64,000 nt of DNA from Gigaspora margarita (GCA_009809945.1 WTPW01000328.1:71643-135642); one strand, 5' to 3'; positions 33,541 to 45,994 are shown, counted from the first letter of the stretch. A program made the numbers and translations. Notes: a model not told the origin generated them from the sequence alone.

Positions 33541-36399
33541 TGAATCAAAGTAATTTTCTAAAATAAAACATTGTTAATAAATAAATGAAATTGTAATAAA
33601 TAAAATTTTGTAAAAAAAACAAAATTGCAAATATAACAAAATTTTTGAGAAATCAAAGATTGCTATAAAATAGTATAAAACATTTTTTTATACAATATAT
33701 ATTTATAATATACAGCATATTATGCATCAAATAGCTTAATAAATTTTTTTTCTTTTTTTTTTATTATTATTTTTATAATTAATTCGAATTGTTAATCTGA
33801 GTTATAATTTAAGTCTATTAAAGCAATCCAAGTTCAATTCTGTTAGCCTTTTTAGAATATAATTGAATACTATATATCATGTACATACTATTTTTAGTAT
33901 TGAATGTGTTATATCTACTTTAAACAATTGTCTTATATTTTATGTACTCTAAGCATGTTCTAATTTAAATTCTTGTCTTTTAAATAATTTTTTGCCCTTT
34001 GAATATTGATTTTTATAATCTTTGATAATGTTTTTCTACTATAAATGAGCCATATTTGTCATATTATTAAATTTTTATCACTTTCTATTTTGTATTTTTT
34101 TATAATAATAAATTTTCTTTAATTGTTTAACCTTCTAGAGACTAAAAAAGTGACAATGAAAGAATTTAGTCAATTTTATTATGCAAACTGGGTAAAACTC
34201 TAGGAATTGTATTTGTTTTAACTGAGAATTAATATTTTTTACTATCTTTTACTTAGCTTATAATGGTTATACTGCAAAAATTTATGCATAAATTTATTAC
34301 AACCACTTATGTACATTTCTAAGCAAAAATTAACAAATGATAGCAAGAAAGTGAAGATATTATGGTACGATTACCAACAATCTTAAAAGACAATAAATAC
34401 ATTAACAATCATAAATGCCTACTGTAAACAAACAAAATAAAAAAATGTGAAGTTCTTAATTATTTGTAACTAAATTATTTGGAAACAAAAAGTTAGCAGA
34501 ATCTAATACAAACCAACTATTTACTAACTATAACCTTTGAAATTAAAGTAGAAATATTAATCTCTGAAACTTAACTTTGAAAACACTTGTATAAATATAA
34601 AAATAGCTACCCTCAATGGGAACCAAATAATTCTATGTTAAAAAGTATTGAATACTCATAGTTTCATTGGATCTGATTTTCTATTTTAATAAAATAAAAT
34701 AATTACTAACTCATCAAATAATCATAATTATAAAAATTATAAACTTCTTATACCTAATCCTCTTAATTTACTATTCTCAAACAGAAATGATAATTTTATG
34801 CTGCAATAAACCATTAATTATAAATTAATAAAGCTAAATTTGCATTTTTATTATAGATGCAGAATAATTAATTTTATATGTCTATGGGATTGTTAATTGT
34901 TGTTAATTTTAGTAATTCTACAATTCTACAATGTACATTGACGTAATTTTTATAGAATTGATAAACATTAATAATTTTAATAATTCAACTATTCTAAACT
35001 TGTACAATTGTAAATCAGCAGTTCTACAATTCTACAAGCATATATTTTTAGAATTGCCAATTGTAAAGATACAAAATCTTTTTGATATATTTAATTCCTA
35101 ATATAAAAGTTTTAATTTTGTTCAAAACCAAGACATTATTTTTGACTTTTTCTTTACATAAAAACTGATTTAATTGCATTATTATAACTTTATATTAAGT
35201 AGTATAGTATATTGAAAATATAAATTTTATATATACTGTGCTTTTAATAATCCCAATTCTCTAACTCTGCAAACATAGAATTGTAGAATTCCTAATCCAC
35301 AATTCTACAAGTTTCGTATTATATAATTATAAATTATTCTTCATTGTTCGGAATTATAAAATAACTAATATTGCTAAAATCATTAATATACATCAATTTT
35401 GCACAATCTAATATAATATATATGAAATAAGTAATAAACATATATCAAATTATTGCCAAATTGTAAAATTAATTCTATACATGTGAAATTAAAAATATTC
35501 ATATATTTATACGTGATTACACTACATTTGCGCCATAACATTGCATCTTATTATGAACCTACTATTCAGATACTTCTTACCTTTCTCACCTTTTTTTCTC
35601 AAACTTTCCCAAAATTTGCATTGTTTGATTTTCTATTTTGAACTTATGTACTTGTACTTAAACAGTCACTTATGCAAATATTGCTTATTATCAACATACT
35701 TTATGCAGCATTATATGGCAATTCAAGCTTATTATGTATTATCAAACATATTATACAACTTATGTGATTTGCTTAAAATCATCATCCTGTTTCAAGAGTA
35801 ACAATCTATTCCTTTATTTGAGATTATTGATCATAACATAACAATATTACTGACACCTTATCGACACAATTATCATTATGCGTGACCCTTATATTGAACA
35901 TTAGACTTGATCTGTAGCCAAAGAAGAAGTATTATTGTTCGAATTTCATTTTATTCAACTAAATTGTTTTACTATTACATAAAAAAATATATACCTAAAC
36001 CCAACAATTTTTACAAGACCCAAATCACTAAAATATACAAACTGAATCTACCATCCCTCAATCCACAACTTTTTTTGTTTTTTGAGCATTCGATCTTAAT
36101 CTATTATAATTTAATAATGAAGTTTATAATATTATAGACATTATGTGTTAATTAGCTAAAGCATCCAAACCTTCTCGTAAATATCCATTTTTTATCCCTC
36201 TCTCATTTTACCTTGCACATTTTTTTTATCTTATTACTATTACAAACATTATCGATACTTAACTCCTAATCTACACTTTTATTTTTTATTTATATTATCA
36301 TCATTACTTTCTTCCTTTATCTTTCCTAACATCTCATTATGCTTTATTTCCTAAACCTTTTCTCTACTTTACTTGATACGTATAACTCACTGCATTAAC
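33541..36399. other. AT-rich stretch without a supported gene
   Basis: Only short, composition-driven frames. Between about 34910 and 35320 the motif CTACAATTCTACAA recurs in both orientations (near 34918, 35022, 35280 and 35300), probably the remains of an inverted-repeat element. Confidence 0.45.
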
Positions 36400-37044
36400 A
36401 TGATGCGTTATCTTGTTTATTAATCAATTATACTAAAATGATAATTTGTAAGTGGTTTGGTGACTTGATGCATGAAAATCGAATGTGTCACGTTTTTACG
36501 AAAATTATCACGAAAATGCGATAATTATCATGAAAACGTGATAATTATCATGAAAGCGCGATAATTATCACGAAAACGCGATACTTATCACAAAAACACG
36601 ATAATTTTCATGTAAACGTGATAATTTTCGCGAACACAAGATTACACCAAACTGTCAAACATTGCGCCACCCATGAATACGCAAAATTTATCATGAGTAC
36701 ATTATAATTATCATGAATACGTACGTGGTAAAGACTTAAAATGTATATGAGACCTTCAAATTTAATAAAGTCAAAATAAGTTCCACATCCACTTTCAAAT
36801 AAAAATAATAATTAATAAACTTATCTTCTGAATTCGATTTGTAACTTTAATAAACCCTTTGAAACTCAATTCAATGGACTGAATTGACTGATAACTTCGA
36901 TCGGCTCAAATTCTGGTGTTAGTAAACATTGTTTCATTTTTCATACATAGTAGTTGTCTTTCCCTCTTTTCCACGTACACAGTTTGAGTTAACTTGGCCT
37001 AATTCCTACTATTGTTTCCTTCGCTCTCCCATTCAACTGGTACA
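36400..37044 (+). repeat. LTR-like dispersed repeat, related to 43121-43649, with a minisatellite
   Basis: From about 36640 to 37044 it matches the solo LTR at 43121-43649: TTGCGCCA, TAAGTTCCACATCCACTTTC, ACTCAATTCAATGG, TTGAGTTAACTTGG and the terminal CCCATTCAAC-TGGTACA. The 5' border is uncertain because the left half diverges. The right end is followed one base later by a MITE. Confidence 0.6.
36501..36640 (+). repeat. 20-bp minisatellite, about seven units
   Basis: Units such as AATTATCATGAAAACGTGAT and AATTATCACGAAAACGCGAT repeat with an exact 20-base period. Each unit contains a CGYGAT/ATTATCACG near-palindrome, and CpG is much denser than in the surroundings. It sits in the left half of the LTR-like repeat, and the related copy at 43121 has a different G/C-richer repeat (GAGCGTATACATT-like) in the same place. 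Confidence 0.9.
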
Positions 37045-37047
37045 ATA

Positions 37048-37180
37048 GAAATCGTTATAACAAGTGTCTTACCAATATGAAGAATTTTGAGGAATTAGGC
37101 ACCATTATTTGAACGTTGGGTTATGCTATAAGTTTGGAAATTTTTTTTTAATATATTCTGACGCTTGTTATAGCGATTTC
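37048..37180. mobile_element. MITE, 133 bp, TA flanks
   Basis: Ends GAAATCGTTATAACAAGTGTC and (reverse complement) GAAATCGCTATAACAAGCGTC, flanked by TA at 37046-37047 and 37181-37182. The interior is AT-rich and non-coding. Confidence 0.85.
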
Positions 37181-37182
37181 TA

Positions 37183-38269
37183 CCTATTAAACTTCGCTTG
37201 TTTTCCTTTGGTTGAAGATGATATAATTAATGATAAGAAAAAAATAATCTAAATTTCGAATTTATGAAACAAATAAATAAATTTTATTAAAAAAATTTTT
37301 TTTATTAATAACTATGGAAAACAAGATATAATTTTATAAATCACGATCAAATATTGGAAACTTATGTTATGAATATTTGAACATATTGAAAAAATCTACA
37401 CTTTTTGCATAGCCCAATGTTTTAGACATTAGGTTACTCATTACTTCAAATACTTTACATTGGTAAGGAAAGAGAGTTTCATTTAATTAGTAACCCGGAA
37501 ATAATTCAATGATACAATTATCTATTCGGACGTTTTCATGAACTAATTTGCAACACTTACCCAAGCACTCAAAAATTTCTGTTATGATAAAAATTTAGAA
37601 AAAATTTATGTATGACGCAGAAATGTGAAGTTAGTATTACTAGACAAACTTTCGAAAAAATTCTCCAATTCATTTATAGATTTATTTAATTCACAAGGTA
37701 AGATCATGTTAACAAAAATTTAACGAAGACTGTGATAATAATATATGTCATTATAATAAAATGCGCACATACGTACGCACGTATGTATTAATTTCTTACC
37801 GATCGATGTTTAAATTTATGAAAATTTCGAAGCAACATAAATTGAGCAGTAATACTTCTTAAATATAAATATAAAATATTTTTCAACAAAAATCTATTTG
37901 TATTCTTGATTAAACTTAAAAAAGAAAAGTTGAAGTTCTTTTAATAATAAAATAAACTATTTTAATTAGAAAAAAATTTTAATCGTATTTTTTTAGACAA
38001 TACAACAACAGTAGATAATCTTTCAAATCTGTGTAACATCAAAATATAAATAGAATTCAACATTTTATCCCTAATAGAGTGTCTAGACTGGGAATAAATC
38101 CTTTAAATTGATACTATGGTGTAGAATTATTGAGCAAATATTATGGAGCAAGCCTAACTTTAACAATACAAATTAACAATTCAAAAAATTATTAGAATTT
38201 TGCTTTTAGAGTTAAACGCCAAGGAAAATTTTCTTTTTTTTAAGGCAAAAGTATAAGTGCCTCTGAAAC
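37183..38269. other. AT-rich stretch without a supported gene
   Basis: Nothing recognisable apart from short inverted repeats such as CATACGTACGCACGTATG near 37770. Confidence 0.4.
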
Positions 38270-38960
38270 CGTACACTAGGGGATGACAATACAGACAGTA
38301 TTAACAAAACCATGGGAAGTTGATGAGCTTTTATGTCATATCTTATTTCTGTAATTAATATAAATGTTCACGACTAAACCTTAAACCTTTTATAATATGG
38401 CCACTTTAATGAGGCTGAAGAATTCTGTAAAATCTGAATTTTTTGAGAAACTTTTTAACACCTCAAAAATCGAAAAATAAAATCAGAAAAAAAAAATCTT
38501 TCCATGTTTCCAGAATTTGAATATCAACATGTTGCGGCTATGCAAGTTAACTTTGATAATAATTCTTGACAATGATTTGGAATATGATGAGGTGAGTTCA
38601 TGTTTTGATATATTTCATTTTTCTTATAAAATTGTTATCCAAATATTTAATAACTCAGGAAAAATCGAATCGACTAGTGCGAATTTGCAAGCAGTGATTA
38701 TCCATGTTTCTTTGGTAGTCAGATTGATTATAAAACATCAAATGCAAACAGTAAGTTTTATTATAAAATATTAAAATATATTTCATAGTGCTTTCCCGAT
38801 TTCTTACTAATTTTACTTGTCATACAAGAAAGATTCTGAATACTAGAGAATTATAAAAAAACTATATGAGAATGATGGATTATTGAACACTCATTTCAAT
38901 ATTATTTTGAATATTTAAACTTTCTTACAGTTATTCTACTGACGTTCTAGATGAGATTGT
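38270..38960 (+). pseudogene. Unrecognised two-exon gene fragment, inverted partner of 19405-20100
   Basis: Matches the reverse complement of 19405-20100 throughout. The exon near 38510-38594 (EFEYQHVAAMQVNFDNN-like) ends at GAATATGATGAG|GTGAGTTCATG, a donor conserved in the partner. The next exon follows an AG near 38657 (GKIESTSANLQAV). The 85-codon frame starting 38517 is in a different phase from the conserved one, and I do not follow it. Family unknown; a stop within the first exon suggests decay. Confidence 0.45.
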
Positions 38961-39488
38961 GAAGAATTGGATAAAGCATGGAAAAAAAAAATTGAGTAAA
39001 CCGTTTTCAATCACTGTTTCTTTATTATGTTTTTATAAACAATAAGAAACTTGAAAAATTAAATTTCAATGATATATATGATATTATTAAATAAAATAAT
39101 ACTTTTCTAGTCATCTTAGTAGATTTACAAAAGCACGACCGATTTCGAATTGATTACTCCAATTTAAAAACGCTAGTAGAAATGGAAAGCATGATAGTGA
39201 TTTTGTAATGTGTAACAATCGATCATTATTTCTGCATATATACTTTTCCACCCTCACCCTCCGTAGTGATGAGGAAACCACCATTTGATAATAATTGATC
39301 TACTGTCAAACGATACCTGATATAATCACTCACATTCACTGATTTTCTGAAAGCATATTATTCTGATTCAATTAGTTAAAATTGTTCAGTTCAAATTGTT
39401 CACAATGTATTTTGGGACTTAATATCACTAAACTCTCATAATACTTTATGTCTATTTATTACTTATCGATTAATAAAACCAGAGATTA

Positions 39489-39624
39489 CCGTAAAACGGA
39501 TGATTTTGAATAAAGGGTACTTTGCATTTCTAGAATCGTAACGTCATTTAAAGTGCCTAGGTACAGTACAATACAAAAATCATCCTCAAAAATATCAAGG
39601 TATACTTTAAAGAGCATTTTACGG
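39489..39624. mobile_element. MITE, 136 bp, TA flanks
   Basis: Ends CCGTAAAACG and CGTTTTACGG-like (CATTTTACGG), flanked by TA at 39487-39488 and 39625-39626. Partial further pairing inward includes GGGTACTTTG with CAAGGTATACTTT. The TACCGTA ends resemble the other TA-flanked elements in the window. Confidence 0.65.
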
Positions 39625-41487
39625 TAAAATCGGTAAATTTGAGCATCAATGAACTTCTTTTTTTAAAAGTTGAATCTCTCAGATCATTAAATAGTTTTAT
39701 CTGTTCTGGGACCTTGAGTACCTTTTGCATATTGCAAAATATAAACCAAAATATTTTATACATATTTAAATTTTTATACAATCAAATATTGTTTTTGATA
39801 TAATAAAATTACAGTACTTGGACCTGTTGCAGCAAAAGGCGGCTATGAGCCAACCAATCAAATTTTGAGATTTGATAATTTTTGTTTTTTCTTTTTTTTT
39901 TTTTATGATAATATATATTTTAAAAATTAAAAATATCGTGAATGATGGGCCCATCATTTCTCGATATTTATCCCCTCTAAAATTACTTCTCTAGCACACG
40001 AAAATAATTATAAAATTTTAGCTTATTATACTGTATTAATATATATTATACTGTATTTAATATAATATATATTATACTGTATTAATATATATTATACTAT
40101 TAAAGAAATTATTCATATGTAAAAATTTAATTTAAATATATATTTATAAATTTTATATTTTTTCGCTGATAAGATAGTGATACGAATCAAAATCGATTAG
40201 CTGGTAACTAATCGATTATTAACTATTAATAATTTTGAATTGATTAATTGTTTTTACATTATGAATAATTAGTTTTTTTTAATAAAAATTTTTATCAGAT
40301 TTATATTCAGTATTCTTGTGAGATTAACTAAACACTAATTGATTAATCGATTACCGGTAGTTGATTGGTTAACAATAATCGATTTGTTATATTGCAACAT
40401 ATAAAATCTTGTGTAACATGAAAATCAATAAATTAAAACTCGTTAGTTTTGAACCAGGGAGTTTGTAACAGAAGGATTAATCTAAAATGACAAAAAAAAA
40501 AATTTTTTTTTTGCTAGAATGCAAAAAATAGGTTCATATAATTGTAATTTCTTTGATTTCATCTTACATCCGATCCTGCATTTTTATTTGCTACTTTATT
40601 ATATTTTATTAAATCAGCTAATAAAAATATTACTAGACTATTATATAGTACTTTACACTGTATAAATAAATAAAAATATATTAAATCTTTTAAAACTAGA
40701 CTATTATTTATCATAAATATACAGACATATATATATATTTTAATATATATTACTTTAAACTGTATAAATAATGTACTTAGAATTAAATAGAAATTATACG
40801 ATGAATAAAATCATTCGATGGATATGTTATGTGAATGAATGGGCAGAAAATTCCATTACTTTTATGACGCAGATTTTTATATTATATACAGTAAAAAACG
40901 GTTTATAATTATACATATATATATCAATATCTACTATATATATATTATATATATTATATATATTATATATATTATATATATTATATATTATTTAATCGGT
41001 AGTCTTTGAAAATCACAAAAAAAAAAACTATCAAGTTTGGAGGTTCCTCTCACAAGATACAGCAGCAGCGCCTGCAGATTCATAATAGTATTATTAGCAC
41101 GTTACTGGCACATCATAGCGTAAAGTTTGATAGAAGGCATTATTCAAACCCCCTATAGGTATAGTATAAGAATTTTTTTGAGTATGCTAGACACCACCCC
41201 TAGTCTCGAAGTCTCGAAGTGACTTTGATCAAATCTCACATAACTTTGACGAAAAGTTTAGGGTTAGGATGATAATATTAGAGGTAAAGATGGTAGTGCT
41301 CATTATATCAATCAGAATATAAAATTTGTTCTCGTCATTTTAATAGTGCAATAAAGTTGATTTAAATATTAGTTGGTTTCGAGTATTTTCTTTTTTCACG
41401 TGTTCAAAATTTGATTGGCAATTTCCTTTCACAAAAAATTTTTTGGTGGATGATTAAATTGATCTCTTTTTCTCTTGTCATCTGCAA
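39625..41487. other. AT-rich stretch with microsatellites
   Basis: Repeats of TATACTGTATTAATATA at about 40027-40098 and a TATATATTA microsatellite at about 40936-40991. At 40188-40385 several ATCGATTA/TAATCGAT motifs recur. No gene supported. Confidence 0.5.
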
Positions 41488-42186
41488 ATGTTAAAAAATG
41501 TATACATGAACTCTTTACCACTTTTACTATTTGAATACCTTTTTAAAATTTTAAAACATTACGAAACTGTTTATAAATCATTATTTTATTGTCTTCTTGT
41601 AACCCATGTGTTGTGTATAATTACCTTACCATTTATATGGAGCAAACCTGATTTAACTCATAAAAACATTATTAGAATTTTAATTTTAGGGTTAAATGAA
41701 AACGAAAAAGCATTACTCCCTAAAGAAATAATTCAAACAATTCCAAATTTACTTTTTGAGTATTCGAGCTACACAAATACGGTTACCAGTAATGATTTAA
41801 ATAAAGTGGTTAAAGAATGGCTTAGACGTCCAAGACCGTCGTATAAAATATCAATCCATTTTAGCTTTTTAATTCTCATGTTTTTACAAACCAATAAGAA
41901 ACTTAATTTGAAGGTGGATGACATGGATGAAGTTGTATATTTTCGTAGTTCTGAACTAAAGGATTTATTATCACTAACTCTCTCAAAAAATGATTTTTTA
42001 ATTTCCTTAAAAATTTTAAGTCAGCACTTTGGTTTTAAAAAAAGAGGAAAGACATTAGAAAAAATTCTTTCTGAAAATACCACTTTAACTTTACACCTTT
42101 CAAACACTCGACTTGGCAATTATGGAAGAAAAGCAATTGTGAATGGTAATAACGAAAAGATTAATTTGATGTCTTTAACTCTTTGA
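41488..42186 (+). CDS. F-box/LRR-like protein (segment copy C), best preserved copy
   Basis: A 232-residue frame. Residues about 8-52 form a diverged F-box: NSLPLLLFEYLFKILKHY, then KSLFYCLLVTHVLCIITLPFIW. Next come the conserved family spacer (ILILGLNENEKALLPKEII), LNKVVKEWLRRP, FLILMFLQTNKKLNLK and two LRR units (LSLTLSKNDFLISL, TLTLHLSNTRLGN). The true start may be Met 41488 or the Met at 41509 just before NSLPLL. The frame ends at 42184-42186, but LRR sequence goes on in other phases to about 42628, so the C-terminal half is lost or spliced. Predicted role: substrate recognition in an SCF ubiquitin ligase (family knowledge). Confidence 0.7.
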   Translation: MLKNVYMNSLPLLLFEYLFKILKHYETVYKSLFYCLLVTHVLCIITLPFIWSKPDLTHKNIIRILILGLNENEKALLPKEIIQTIPNLLFEYSSYTNTVTSNDLNKVVKEWLRRPRPSYKISIHFSFLILMFLQTNKKLNLKVDDMDEVVYFRSSELKDLLSLTLSKNDFLISLKILSQHFGFKKRGKTLEKILSENTTLTLHLSNTRLGNYGRKAIVNGNNEKINLMSLTL

Positions 42187-42630
42187 ACTTAGTCCTAAAA
42201 CTGAAAAAGCGTTCACGGAATTTTTTAAAAAAAATAACATTTTAAAAAATCTTTAATATTTCAAATAATTATATGTTTCCAAAAGCTGAAGCATTCGCAG
42301 AAGCTCTATATAAAAATAGAACTTTGACTTCTTTGGACATTGGAATTTGAGAAAAAAAAAACATTAATAGATAATGAAGATGGTTCGCAATAAACTTTAT
42401 AAACTTGGACCTGACGGAGAAAAGACATTGGCAGATGCACTATACGTAAATGTCCTTAAATATTTCAGGAAATCAAGATGCAAAAATGTTGGCAGAGGTT
42501 TTTCACAAAAACTTAATAATTTTTTGAATCTTTCATCAATTCAACTTTGTTCCGAAAGGAAAAAAGCATCTCTTTGTGTAAATCGTAATATTTTTGGTCG
42601 TAAAATAGGAAATTCATTCATTTTCTGAGC
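42187..42630 (+). pseudogene. LRR tail of the copy C F-box gene, out of frame
   Basis: Continuing LRR-like pieces in shifting phases: KTEKAFTEFFKKNNIL, MFPKAEAFAEALYKNRTLTSLDI (about 42271-42348), GPDGEKTLADALYVN and KMLAEVFHKNL. The spacing fits LRR units of about 28 codons. Stops between the pieces show decay after the main frame ends. Confidence 0.65.
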
Positions 42631-43120
42631 AACTTTACAAAAATAATTATTTAACCTATTTAAATATTTCTTGGAATTTTGTACCAGTAACAGAGTATTT
42701 TTGATCTTGATATAATTTTATTGAATTTGTTATAAAAAATTGTAATTTAAATTTTTTTTTTTCTTTTTTTGATCTAAAAGTATAAGTCTTTATATACTCT
42801 TAGATATTGTGATAATAAATGTATTATAAATAAATGCCATGCATTAGAATTATTGATTTACAATTTTAATATTATTTTTTTCATTCATTCACATGAAGAA
42901 ATTGTTATCGTGTTCGATCATCGATTTGTCATTCGAATTTATCCCAGTGAAATGTATATAACCTATAGCAAATTTCGGTTGTGGTAAAAAATCGTACATA
43001 TGTATAGTATGAAACCCAAATGCGGATTAGAGATACCAATTTCACAATTTAACGCCAGGTTTCACCAATTTCACCAGCATCCTTATGATATATCAGTAAT
43101 TAAAAAATTTTAATATCTAT

Positions 43121-43649
43121 TGTAATGAATTATTTTTATTGAAGTCTCATATAAATATTTTTTAATCGTATATACAAAATAAGGCAATTTTGATGGTGAC
43201 TTAACATCTGTAAGCGTATTTACCCAAAATATCGTGTATACGCGATTATACAAACCTATAAACCTATAAACTTTGCGCCATGAGCGTATACATTCTAATT
43301 AAAGCATATATGCGTAGAAAAGAGCGTATACATTTAAAATCAGAGTGAATTCACTCAAAATAGAGCGTAAACGCTCTGAAAAATAAAATGTATAATATCT
43401 TGAATTTTACTAAAGTTGGAATAAGTTCCACGTCCACTTTCAAATAAAACATAATAATAAATACTTATCTCTTAAATTCGACTTTAACTTGAATAACCTT
43501 TGCAAGACTCAATTCGATGGGCTTAATTGACTTGTAACTTCGTACTGACTTATTAAGATTCGAATTTTTCTTCTTTTCTTCGTACATGGTTGGAGTTAAG
43601 TTGACACTATTGTCTATATTTCTTATCACACTCCCATTCAACCGTTACA
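43121..43649 (+). mobile_element. Probable solo LTR, 529 bp
   Basis: Begins TGTAATG and ends CCGTTACA (TG...CA), flanked by CTAT at 43117-43120 and 43650-43653. The sister copies A (near 9980) and B (near 16195) read across this place without the insert. A related copy ends at 37044. The interior includes a small array of GAGCGTATACATT-like units (43265-43380). No coding sequence, as expected for an LTR. An internal region was not found, hence solo. Confidence 0.75.
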
Positions 43650-44157
43650 CTATCACTGTAACAATTGGTCAGGCATTATCGAGGCTGGAATTTTTAATAG
43701 ATTCAATACTAAAAATGTAAGCATTCGCATCGTAATGCTGATTTTTTTTATTGCTATGCGTAATATTAAACATAATACATACAGTATTTGTATGCAAGTC
43801 TTTGTTTGGTAAGCATTATCTATTAAACATAAATAATAGCTATTGTCATGCCATACAGTCTTCTTACATTATATTATATATTTGTAATATAATTTAATAA
43901 TGGAAATATAGACATTTTGTTTCGCAATGGTTTATATCATCCAACTGAACAAATTAAAAACACGATGGTATTAAGCTTGACAATAAAAAATTAGATCAAC
44001 TCTTTGAGTTATGTGAAATATTTAAAAATTCAAAAGAAACGTATCTTTGACACTTACGATTGTTTGACTTTTACACGCACAAATTAAAGATTTAGTGACA
44101 ACATCATCTCAAATTCAGTGCGCAATCAGTGCACGTAAATTTTCTTGAACCAGTGGT

Positions 44158-44250
44158 TTGTTAAAAGTGGAAAATATGAATTTGCTGGCAGAAGTAAAGA
44201 GATTAAGATTGCAGTTAAAAGGTGTTATCTACAAATTCTGTAAGTTATCT
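44158..44250 (+). CDS. Second segment gene, middle exon (copy C)
   Basis: Reads ENMNLLAEVKRLRLQLKGVIYKFC and then GTAAGT, a strong donor. Leucines at heptad-like spacing suggest a coiled coil. The same piece is recognisable in copy A near 10588 and in copy B near 16740. An upstream exon (HDGIKLDNKKLDQLFELCE, about 43965) is shared but broken in this copy. Exon borders are inferred. Family unknown. Confidence 0.4.
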
Positions 44251-44384
44251 GTCAATTACAACTTAACTACAACAAACATACCAACAAAATTTTTCTATAT
44301 TCGCACCCAAGTCGCATATTTTATACTCGTTGACTTTTTAATCGAATAAATAACACTAATTTTTTTCTGAATTTTTGTACAATT

Positions 44385-44585
44385 GATTATGTTTCGGCAT
44401 TAATTGAAGAACTTATCCAAAAATTCGATTTAGTACAAGAGAAAGAGGAGCTGCTTAAACGTAATGAAGACATAAAAGGGATTTACAAGTATCTAAAAAA
44501 GAGTATATTTTATTATAAGAAAAAAAATAAGTATAATTCACTATCTGATGAAGAGGTAGCACAAACTTTATATGAAAAAACATGA
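44385..44585 (+). CDS. Second segment gene, terminal exon (copy C)
   Basis: Sixty-six clean codons ending at a TGA: ALIEELIQKFDLVQEKEELL near the start and SLSDEEVAQTLYEKT at the end. It is strongly charged and helical, probably a coiled coil. Copies A and B hold broken versions of the same stretch, so the frame was once selected. I do not recognise the family. The acceptor site is unclear: the upstream TTTTTGTACAATTG has no AG. Confidence 0.5.
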   Translation, partial: DYVSALIEELIQKFDLVQEKEELLKRNEDIKGIYKYLKKSIFYYKKKNKYNSLSDEEVAQTLYEKT

Positions 44586-44920
44586 ATGAAAGAAACCAAA
44601 GATATTAAAACATGCAATTTAAAATTATTCAAGGAAAATGAAAACTAAAAGGGAACAAAATTATCGAATAAAAAAGCATCAAATGAATACTCTCCTTAGG
44701 CTGAAAACGCAGATGATGCATCAATTTTGTCAATGAGAAGAGAACAGTATCATCATTTCTTTTTGCCATAAAACATAGCTTCAGATAACAAGCATATAAT
44801 GGAGTATGTGATTCTTCAAACAAAGAGGATTGATTGAAATGTAAAGTTATTGCGATAGTCGTATTACTAGCTGATCAAATATTATTAATTTTTTTTTACC
44901 CAATACTTACATAGAAAATC

Positions 44921-45994
44921 TGGATCAAGTTACATAAATCCTTGAATTTCCAACCCAATATTTAGATTGCAAATACAATCGTGAAGCTGACTGTATTTAT
45001 GATATATTGCATTAGTTTCAAAAATGCGATTTAAATTTTTATATTGTACAAATGCAGAAATATAAATAAAACAATTACAATTGCTCAAATTTTTTTTTTT
45101 GTTTTTTTTTTAACAGTTATTCTTTTTTATGTACTTGTGATTTTTTTGATTTGCGCTTCAAGTTTATTGACATAAGGATACCCTCTTTTTACCTTTCAAT
45201 TTTCTTTTGTTCATTATACTGGACTACTTGAACTGGAATTTGCGTTCTATTACAAGCTTATAAAATATTTGAATATCGATAGAGGCAGTTAATTTTTTGA
45301 CGTATTATAATGAGCTTTTCTAAACTTGCAAAATAAATTTTCTAGCGTAATCTTTGCGAGTTTTCTATTGCATAATTATGAATGTGTCAATATTAAAATT
45401 GTTTTTGATTTCAATATTATTTTCATTACAGCACTATATGTATACATATCAATAATGTGAAATTTTCAGAAAAAAACTATCGCTATTCTTTATTATTATT
45501 TTATTATCAATAATAAAAAATTTATATTGATCTAGTATCGATGGTCTTTCAGAGTTTGGAGTTCACATAACCTGTCCCAGACTTTCTTTGTATTACCAAT
45601 TATCGCTTATGATTACTTCAGACGCAATGTAGCTTCAAAATTGTAAAATTACTGCATGCGTTATGTAATGTAAATCAAAATTTTATTTATCGATTATTTT
45701 TTTTTTATATTACAAGAATTATACATTGATATTTATTTAATTGTTGCGTTTACATTAACCTCTACTATACTATCAAAATTTAATAAACTATTTGATAAAG
45801 ATAAAACGCTAAGCTAATATAGGAAATTTCACGAGAATAAACTTAATGATTATATAGATGCCTAAACGAATACAACCACATTGGAAAGTACAAAGTGCAT
45901 TATTCTTACAACATGAACAGCTGGTTTCTTGTATTGTTTTATTGATCATGTTGAGTTTTATTGTGCACCAGAATTTCGTAAAAGATGAATTTGC
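44921..45994. other. AT-rich stretch without a supported gene
   Basis: Only composition-driven frames; no motif or repeat stands out. Confidence 0.4.

Larger units (their letters stand above)
41510..44920 (+). repeat. Segmental duplication copy C
   Basis: Collinear with copies A and B: F-box/LRR gene, the tactcttagatattgtgat block (42796), a block at 42890-43115 resumed at 43650, the second gene (43920-44585) and the gagtatgtgattcttcaaac tail (44801). It contains the LTR insertion 43121-43649, which A and B lack. Confidence 0.75.

Noticed and set aside
36501..36640. Possible CRISPR-like array
   Set aside because: Units are contiguous with a 20-base period and no spacers; the context is eukaryotic. 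It is a minisatellite.
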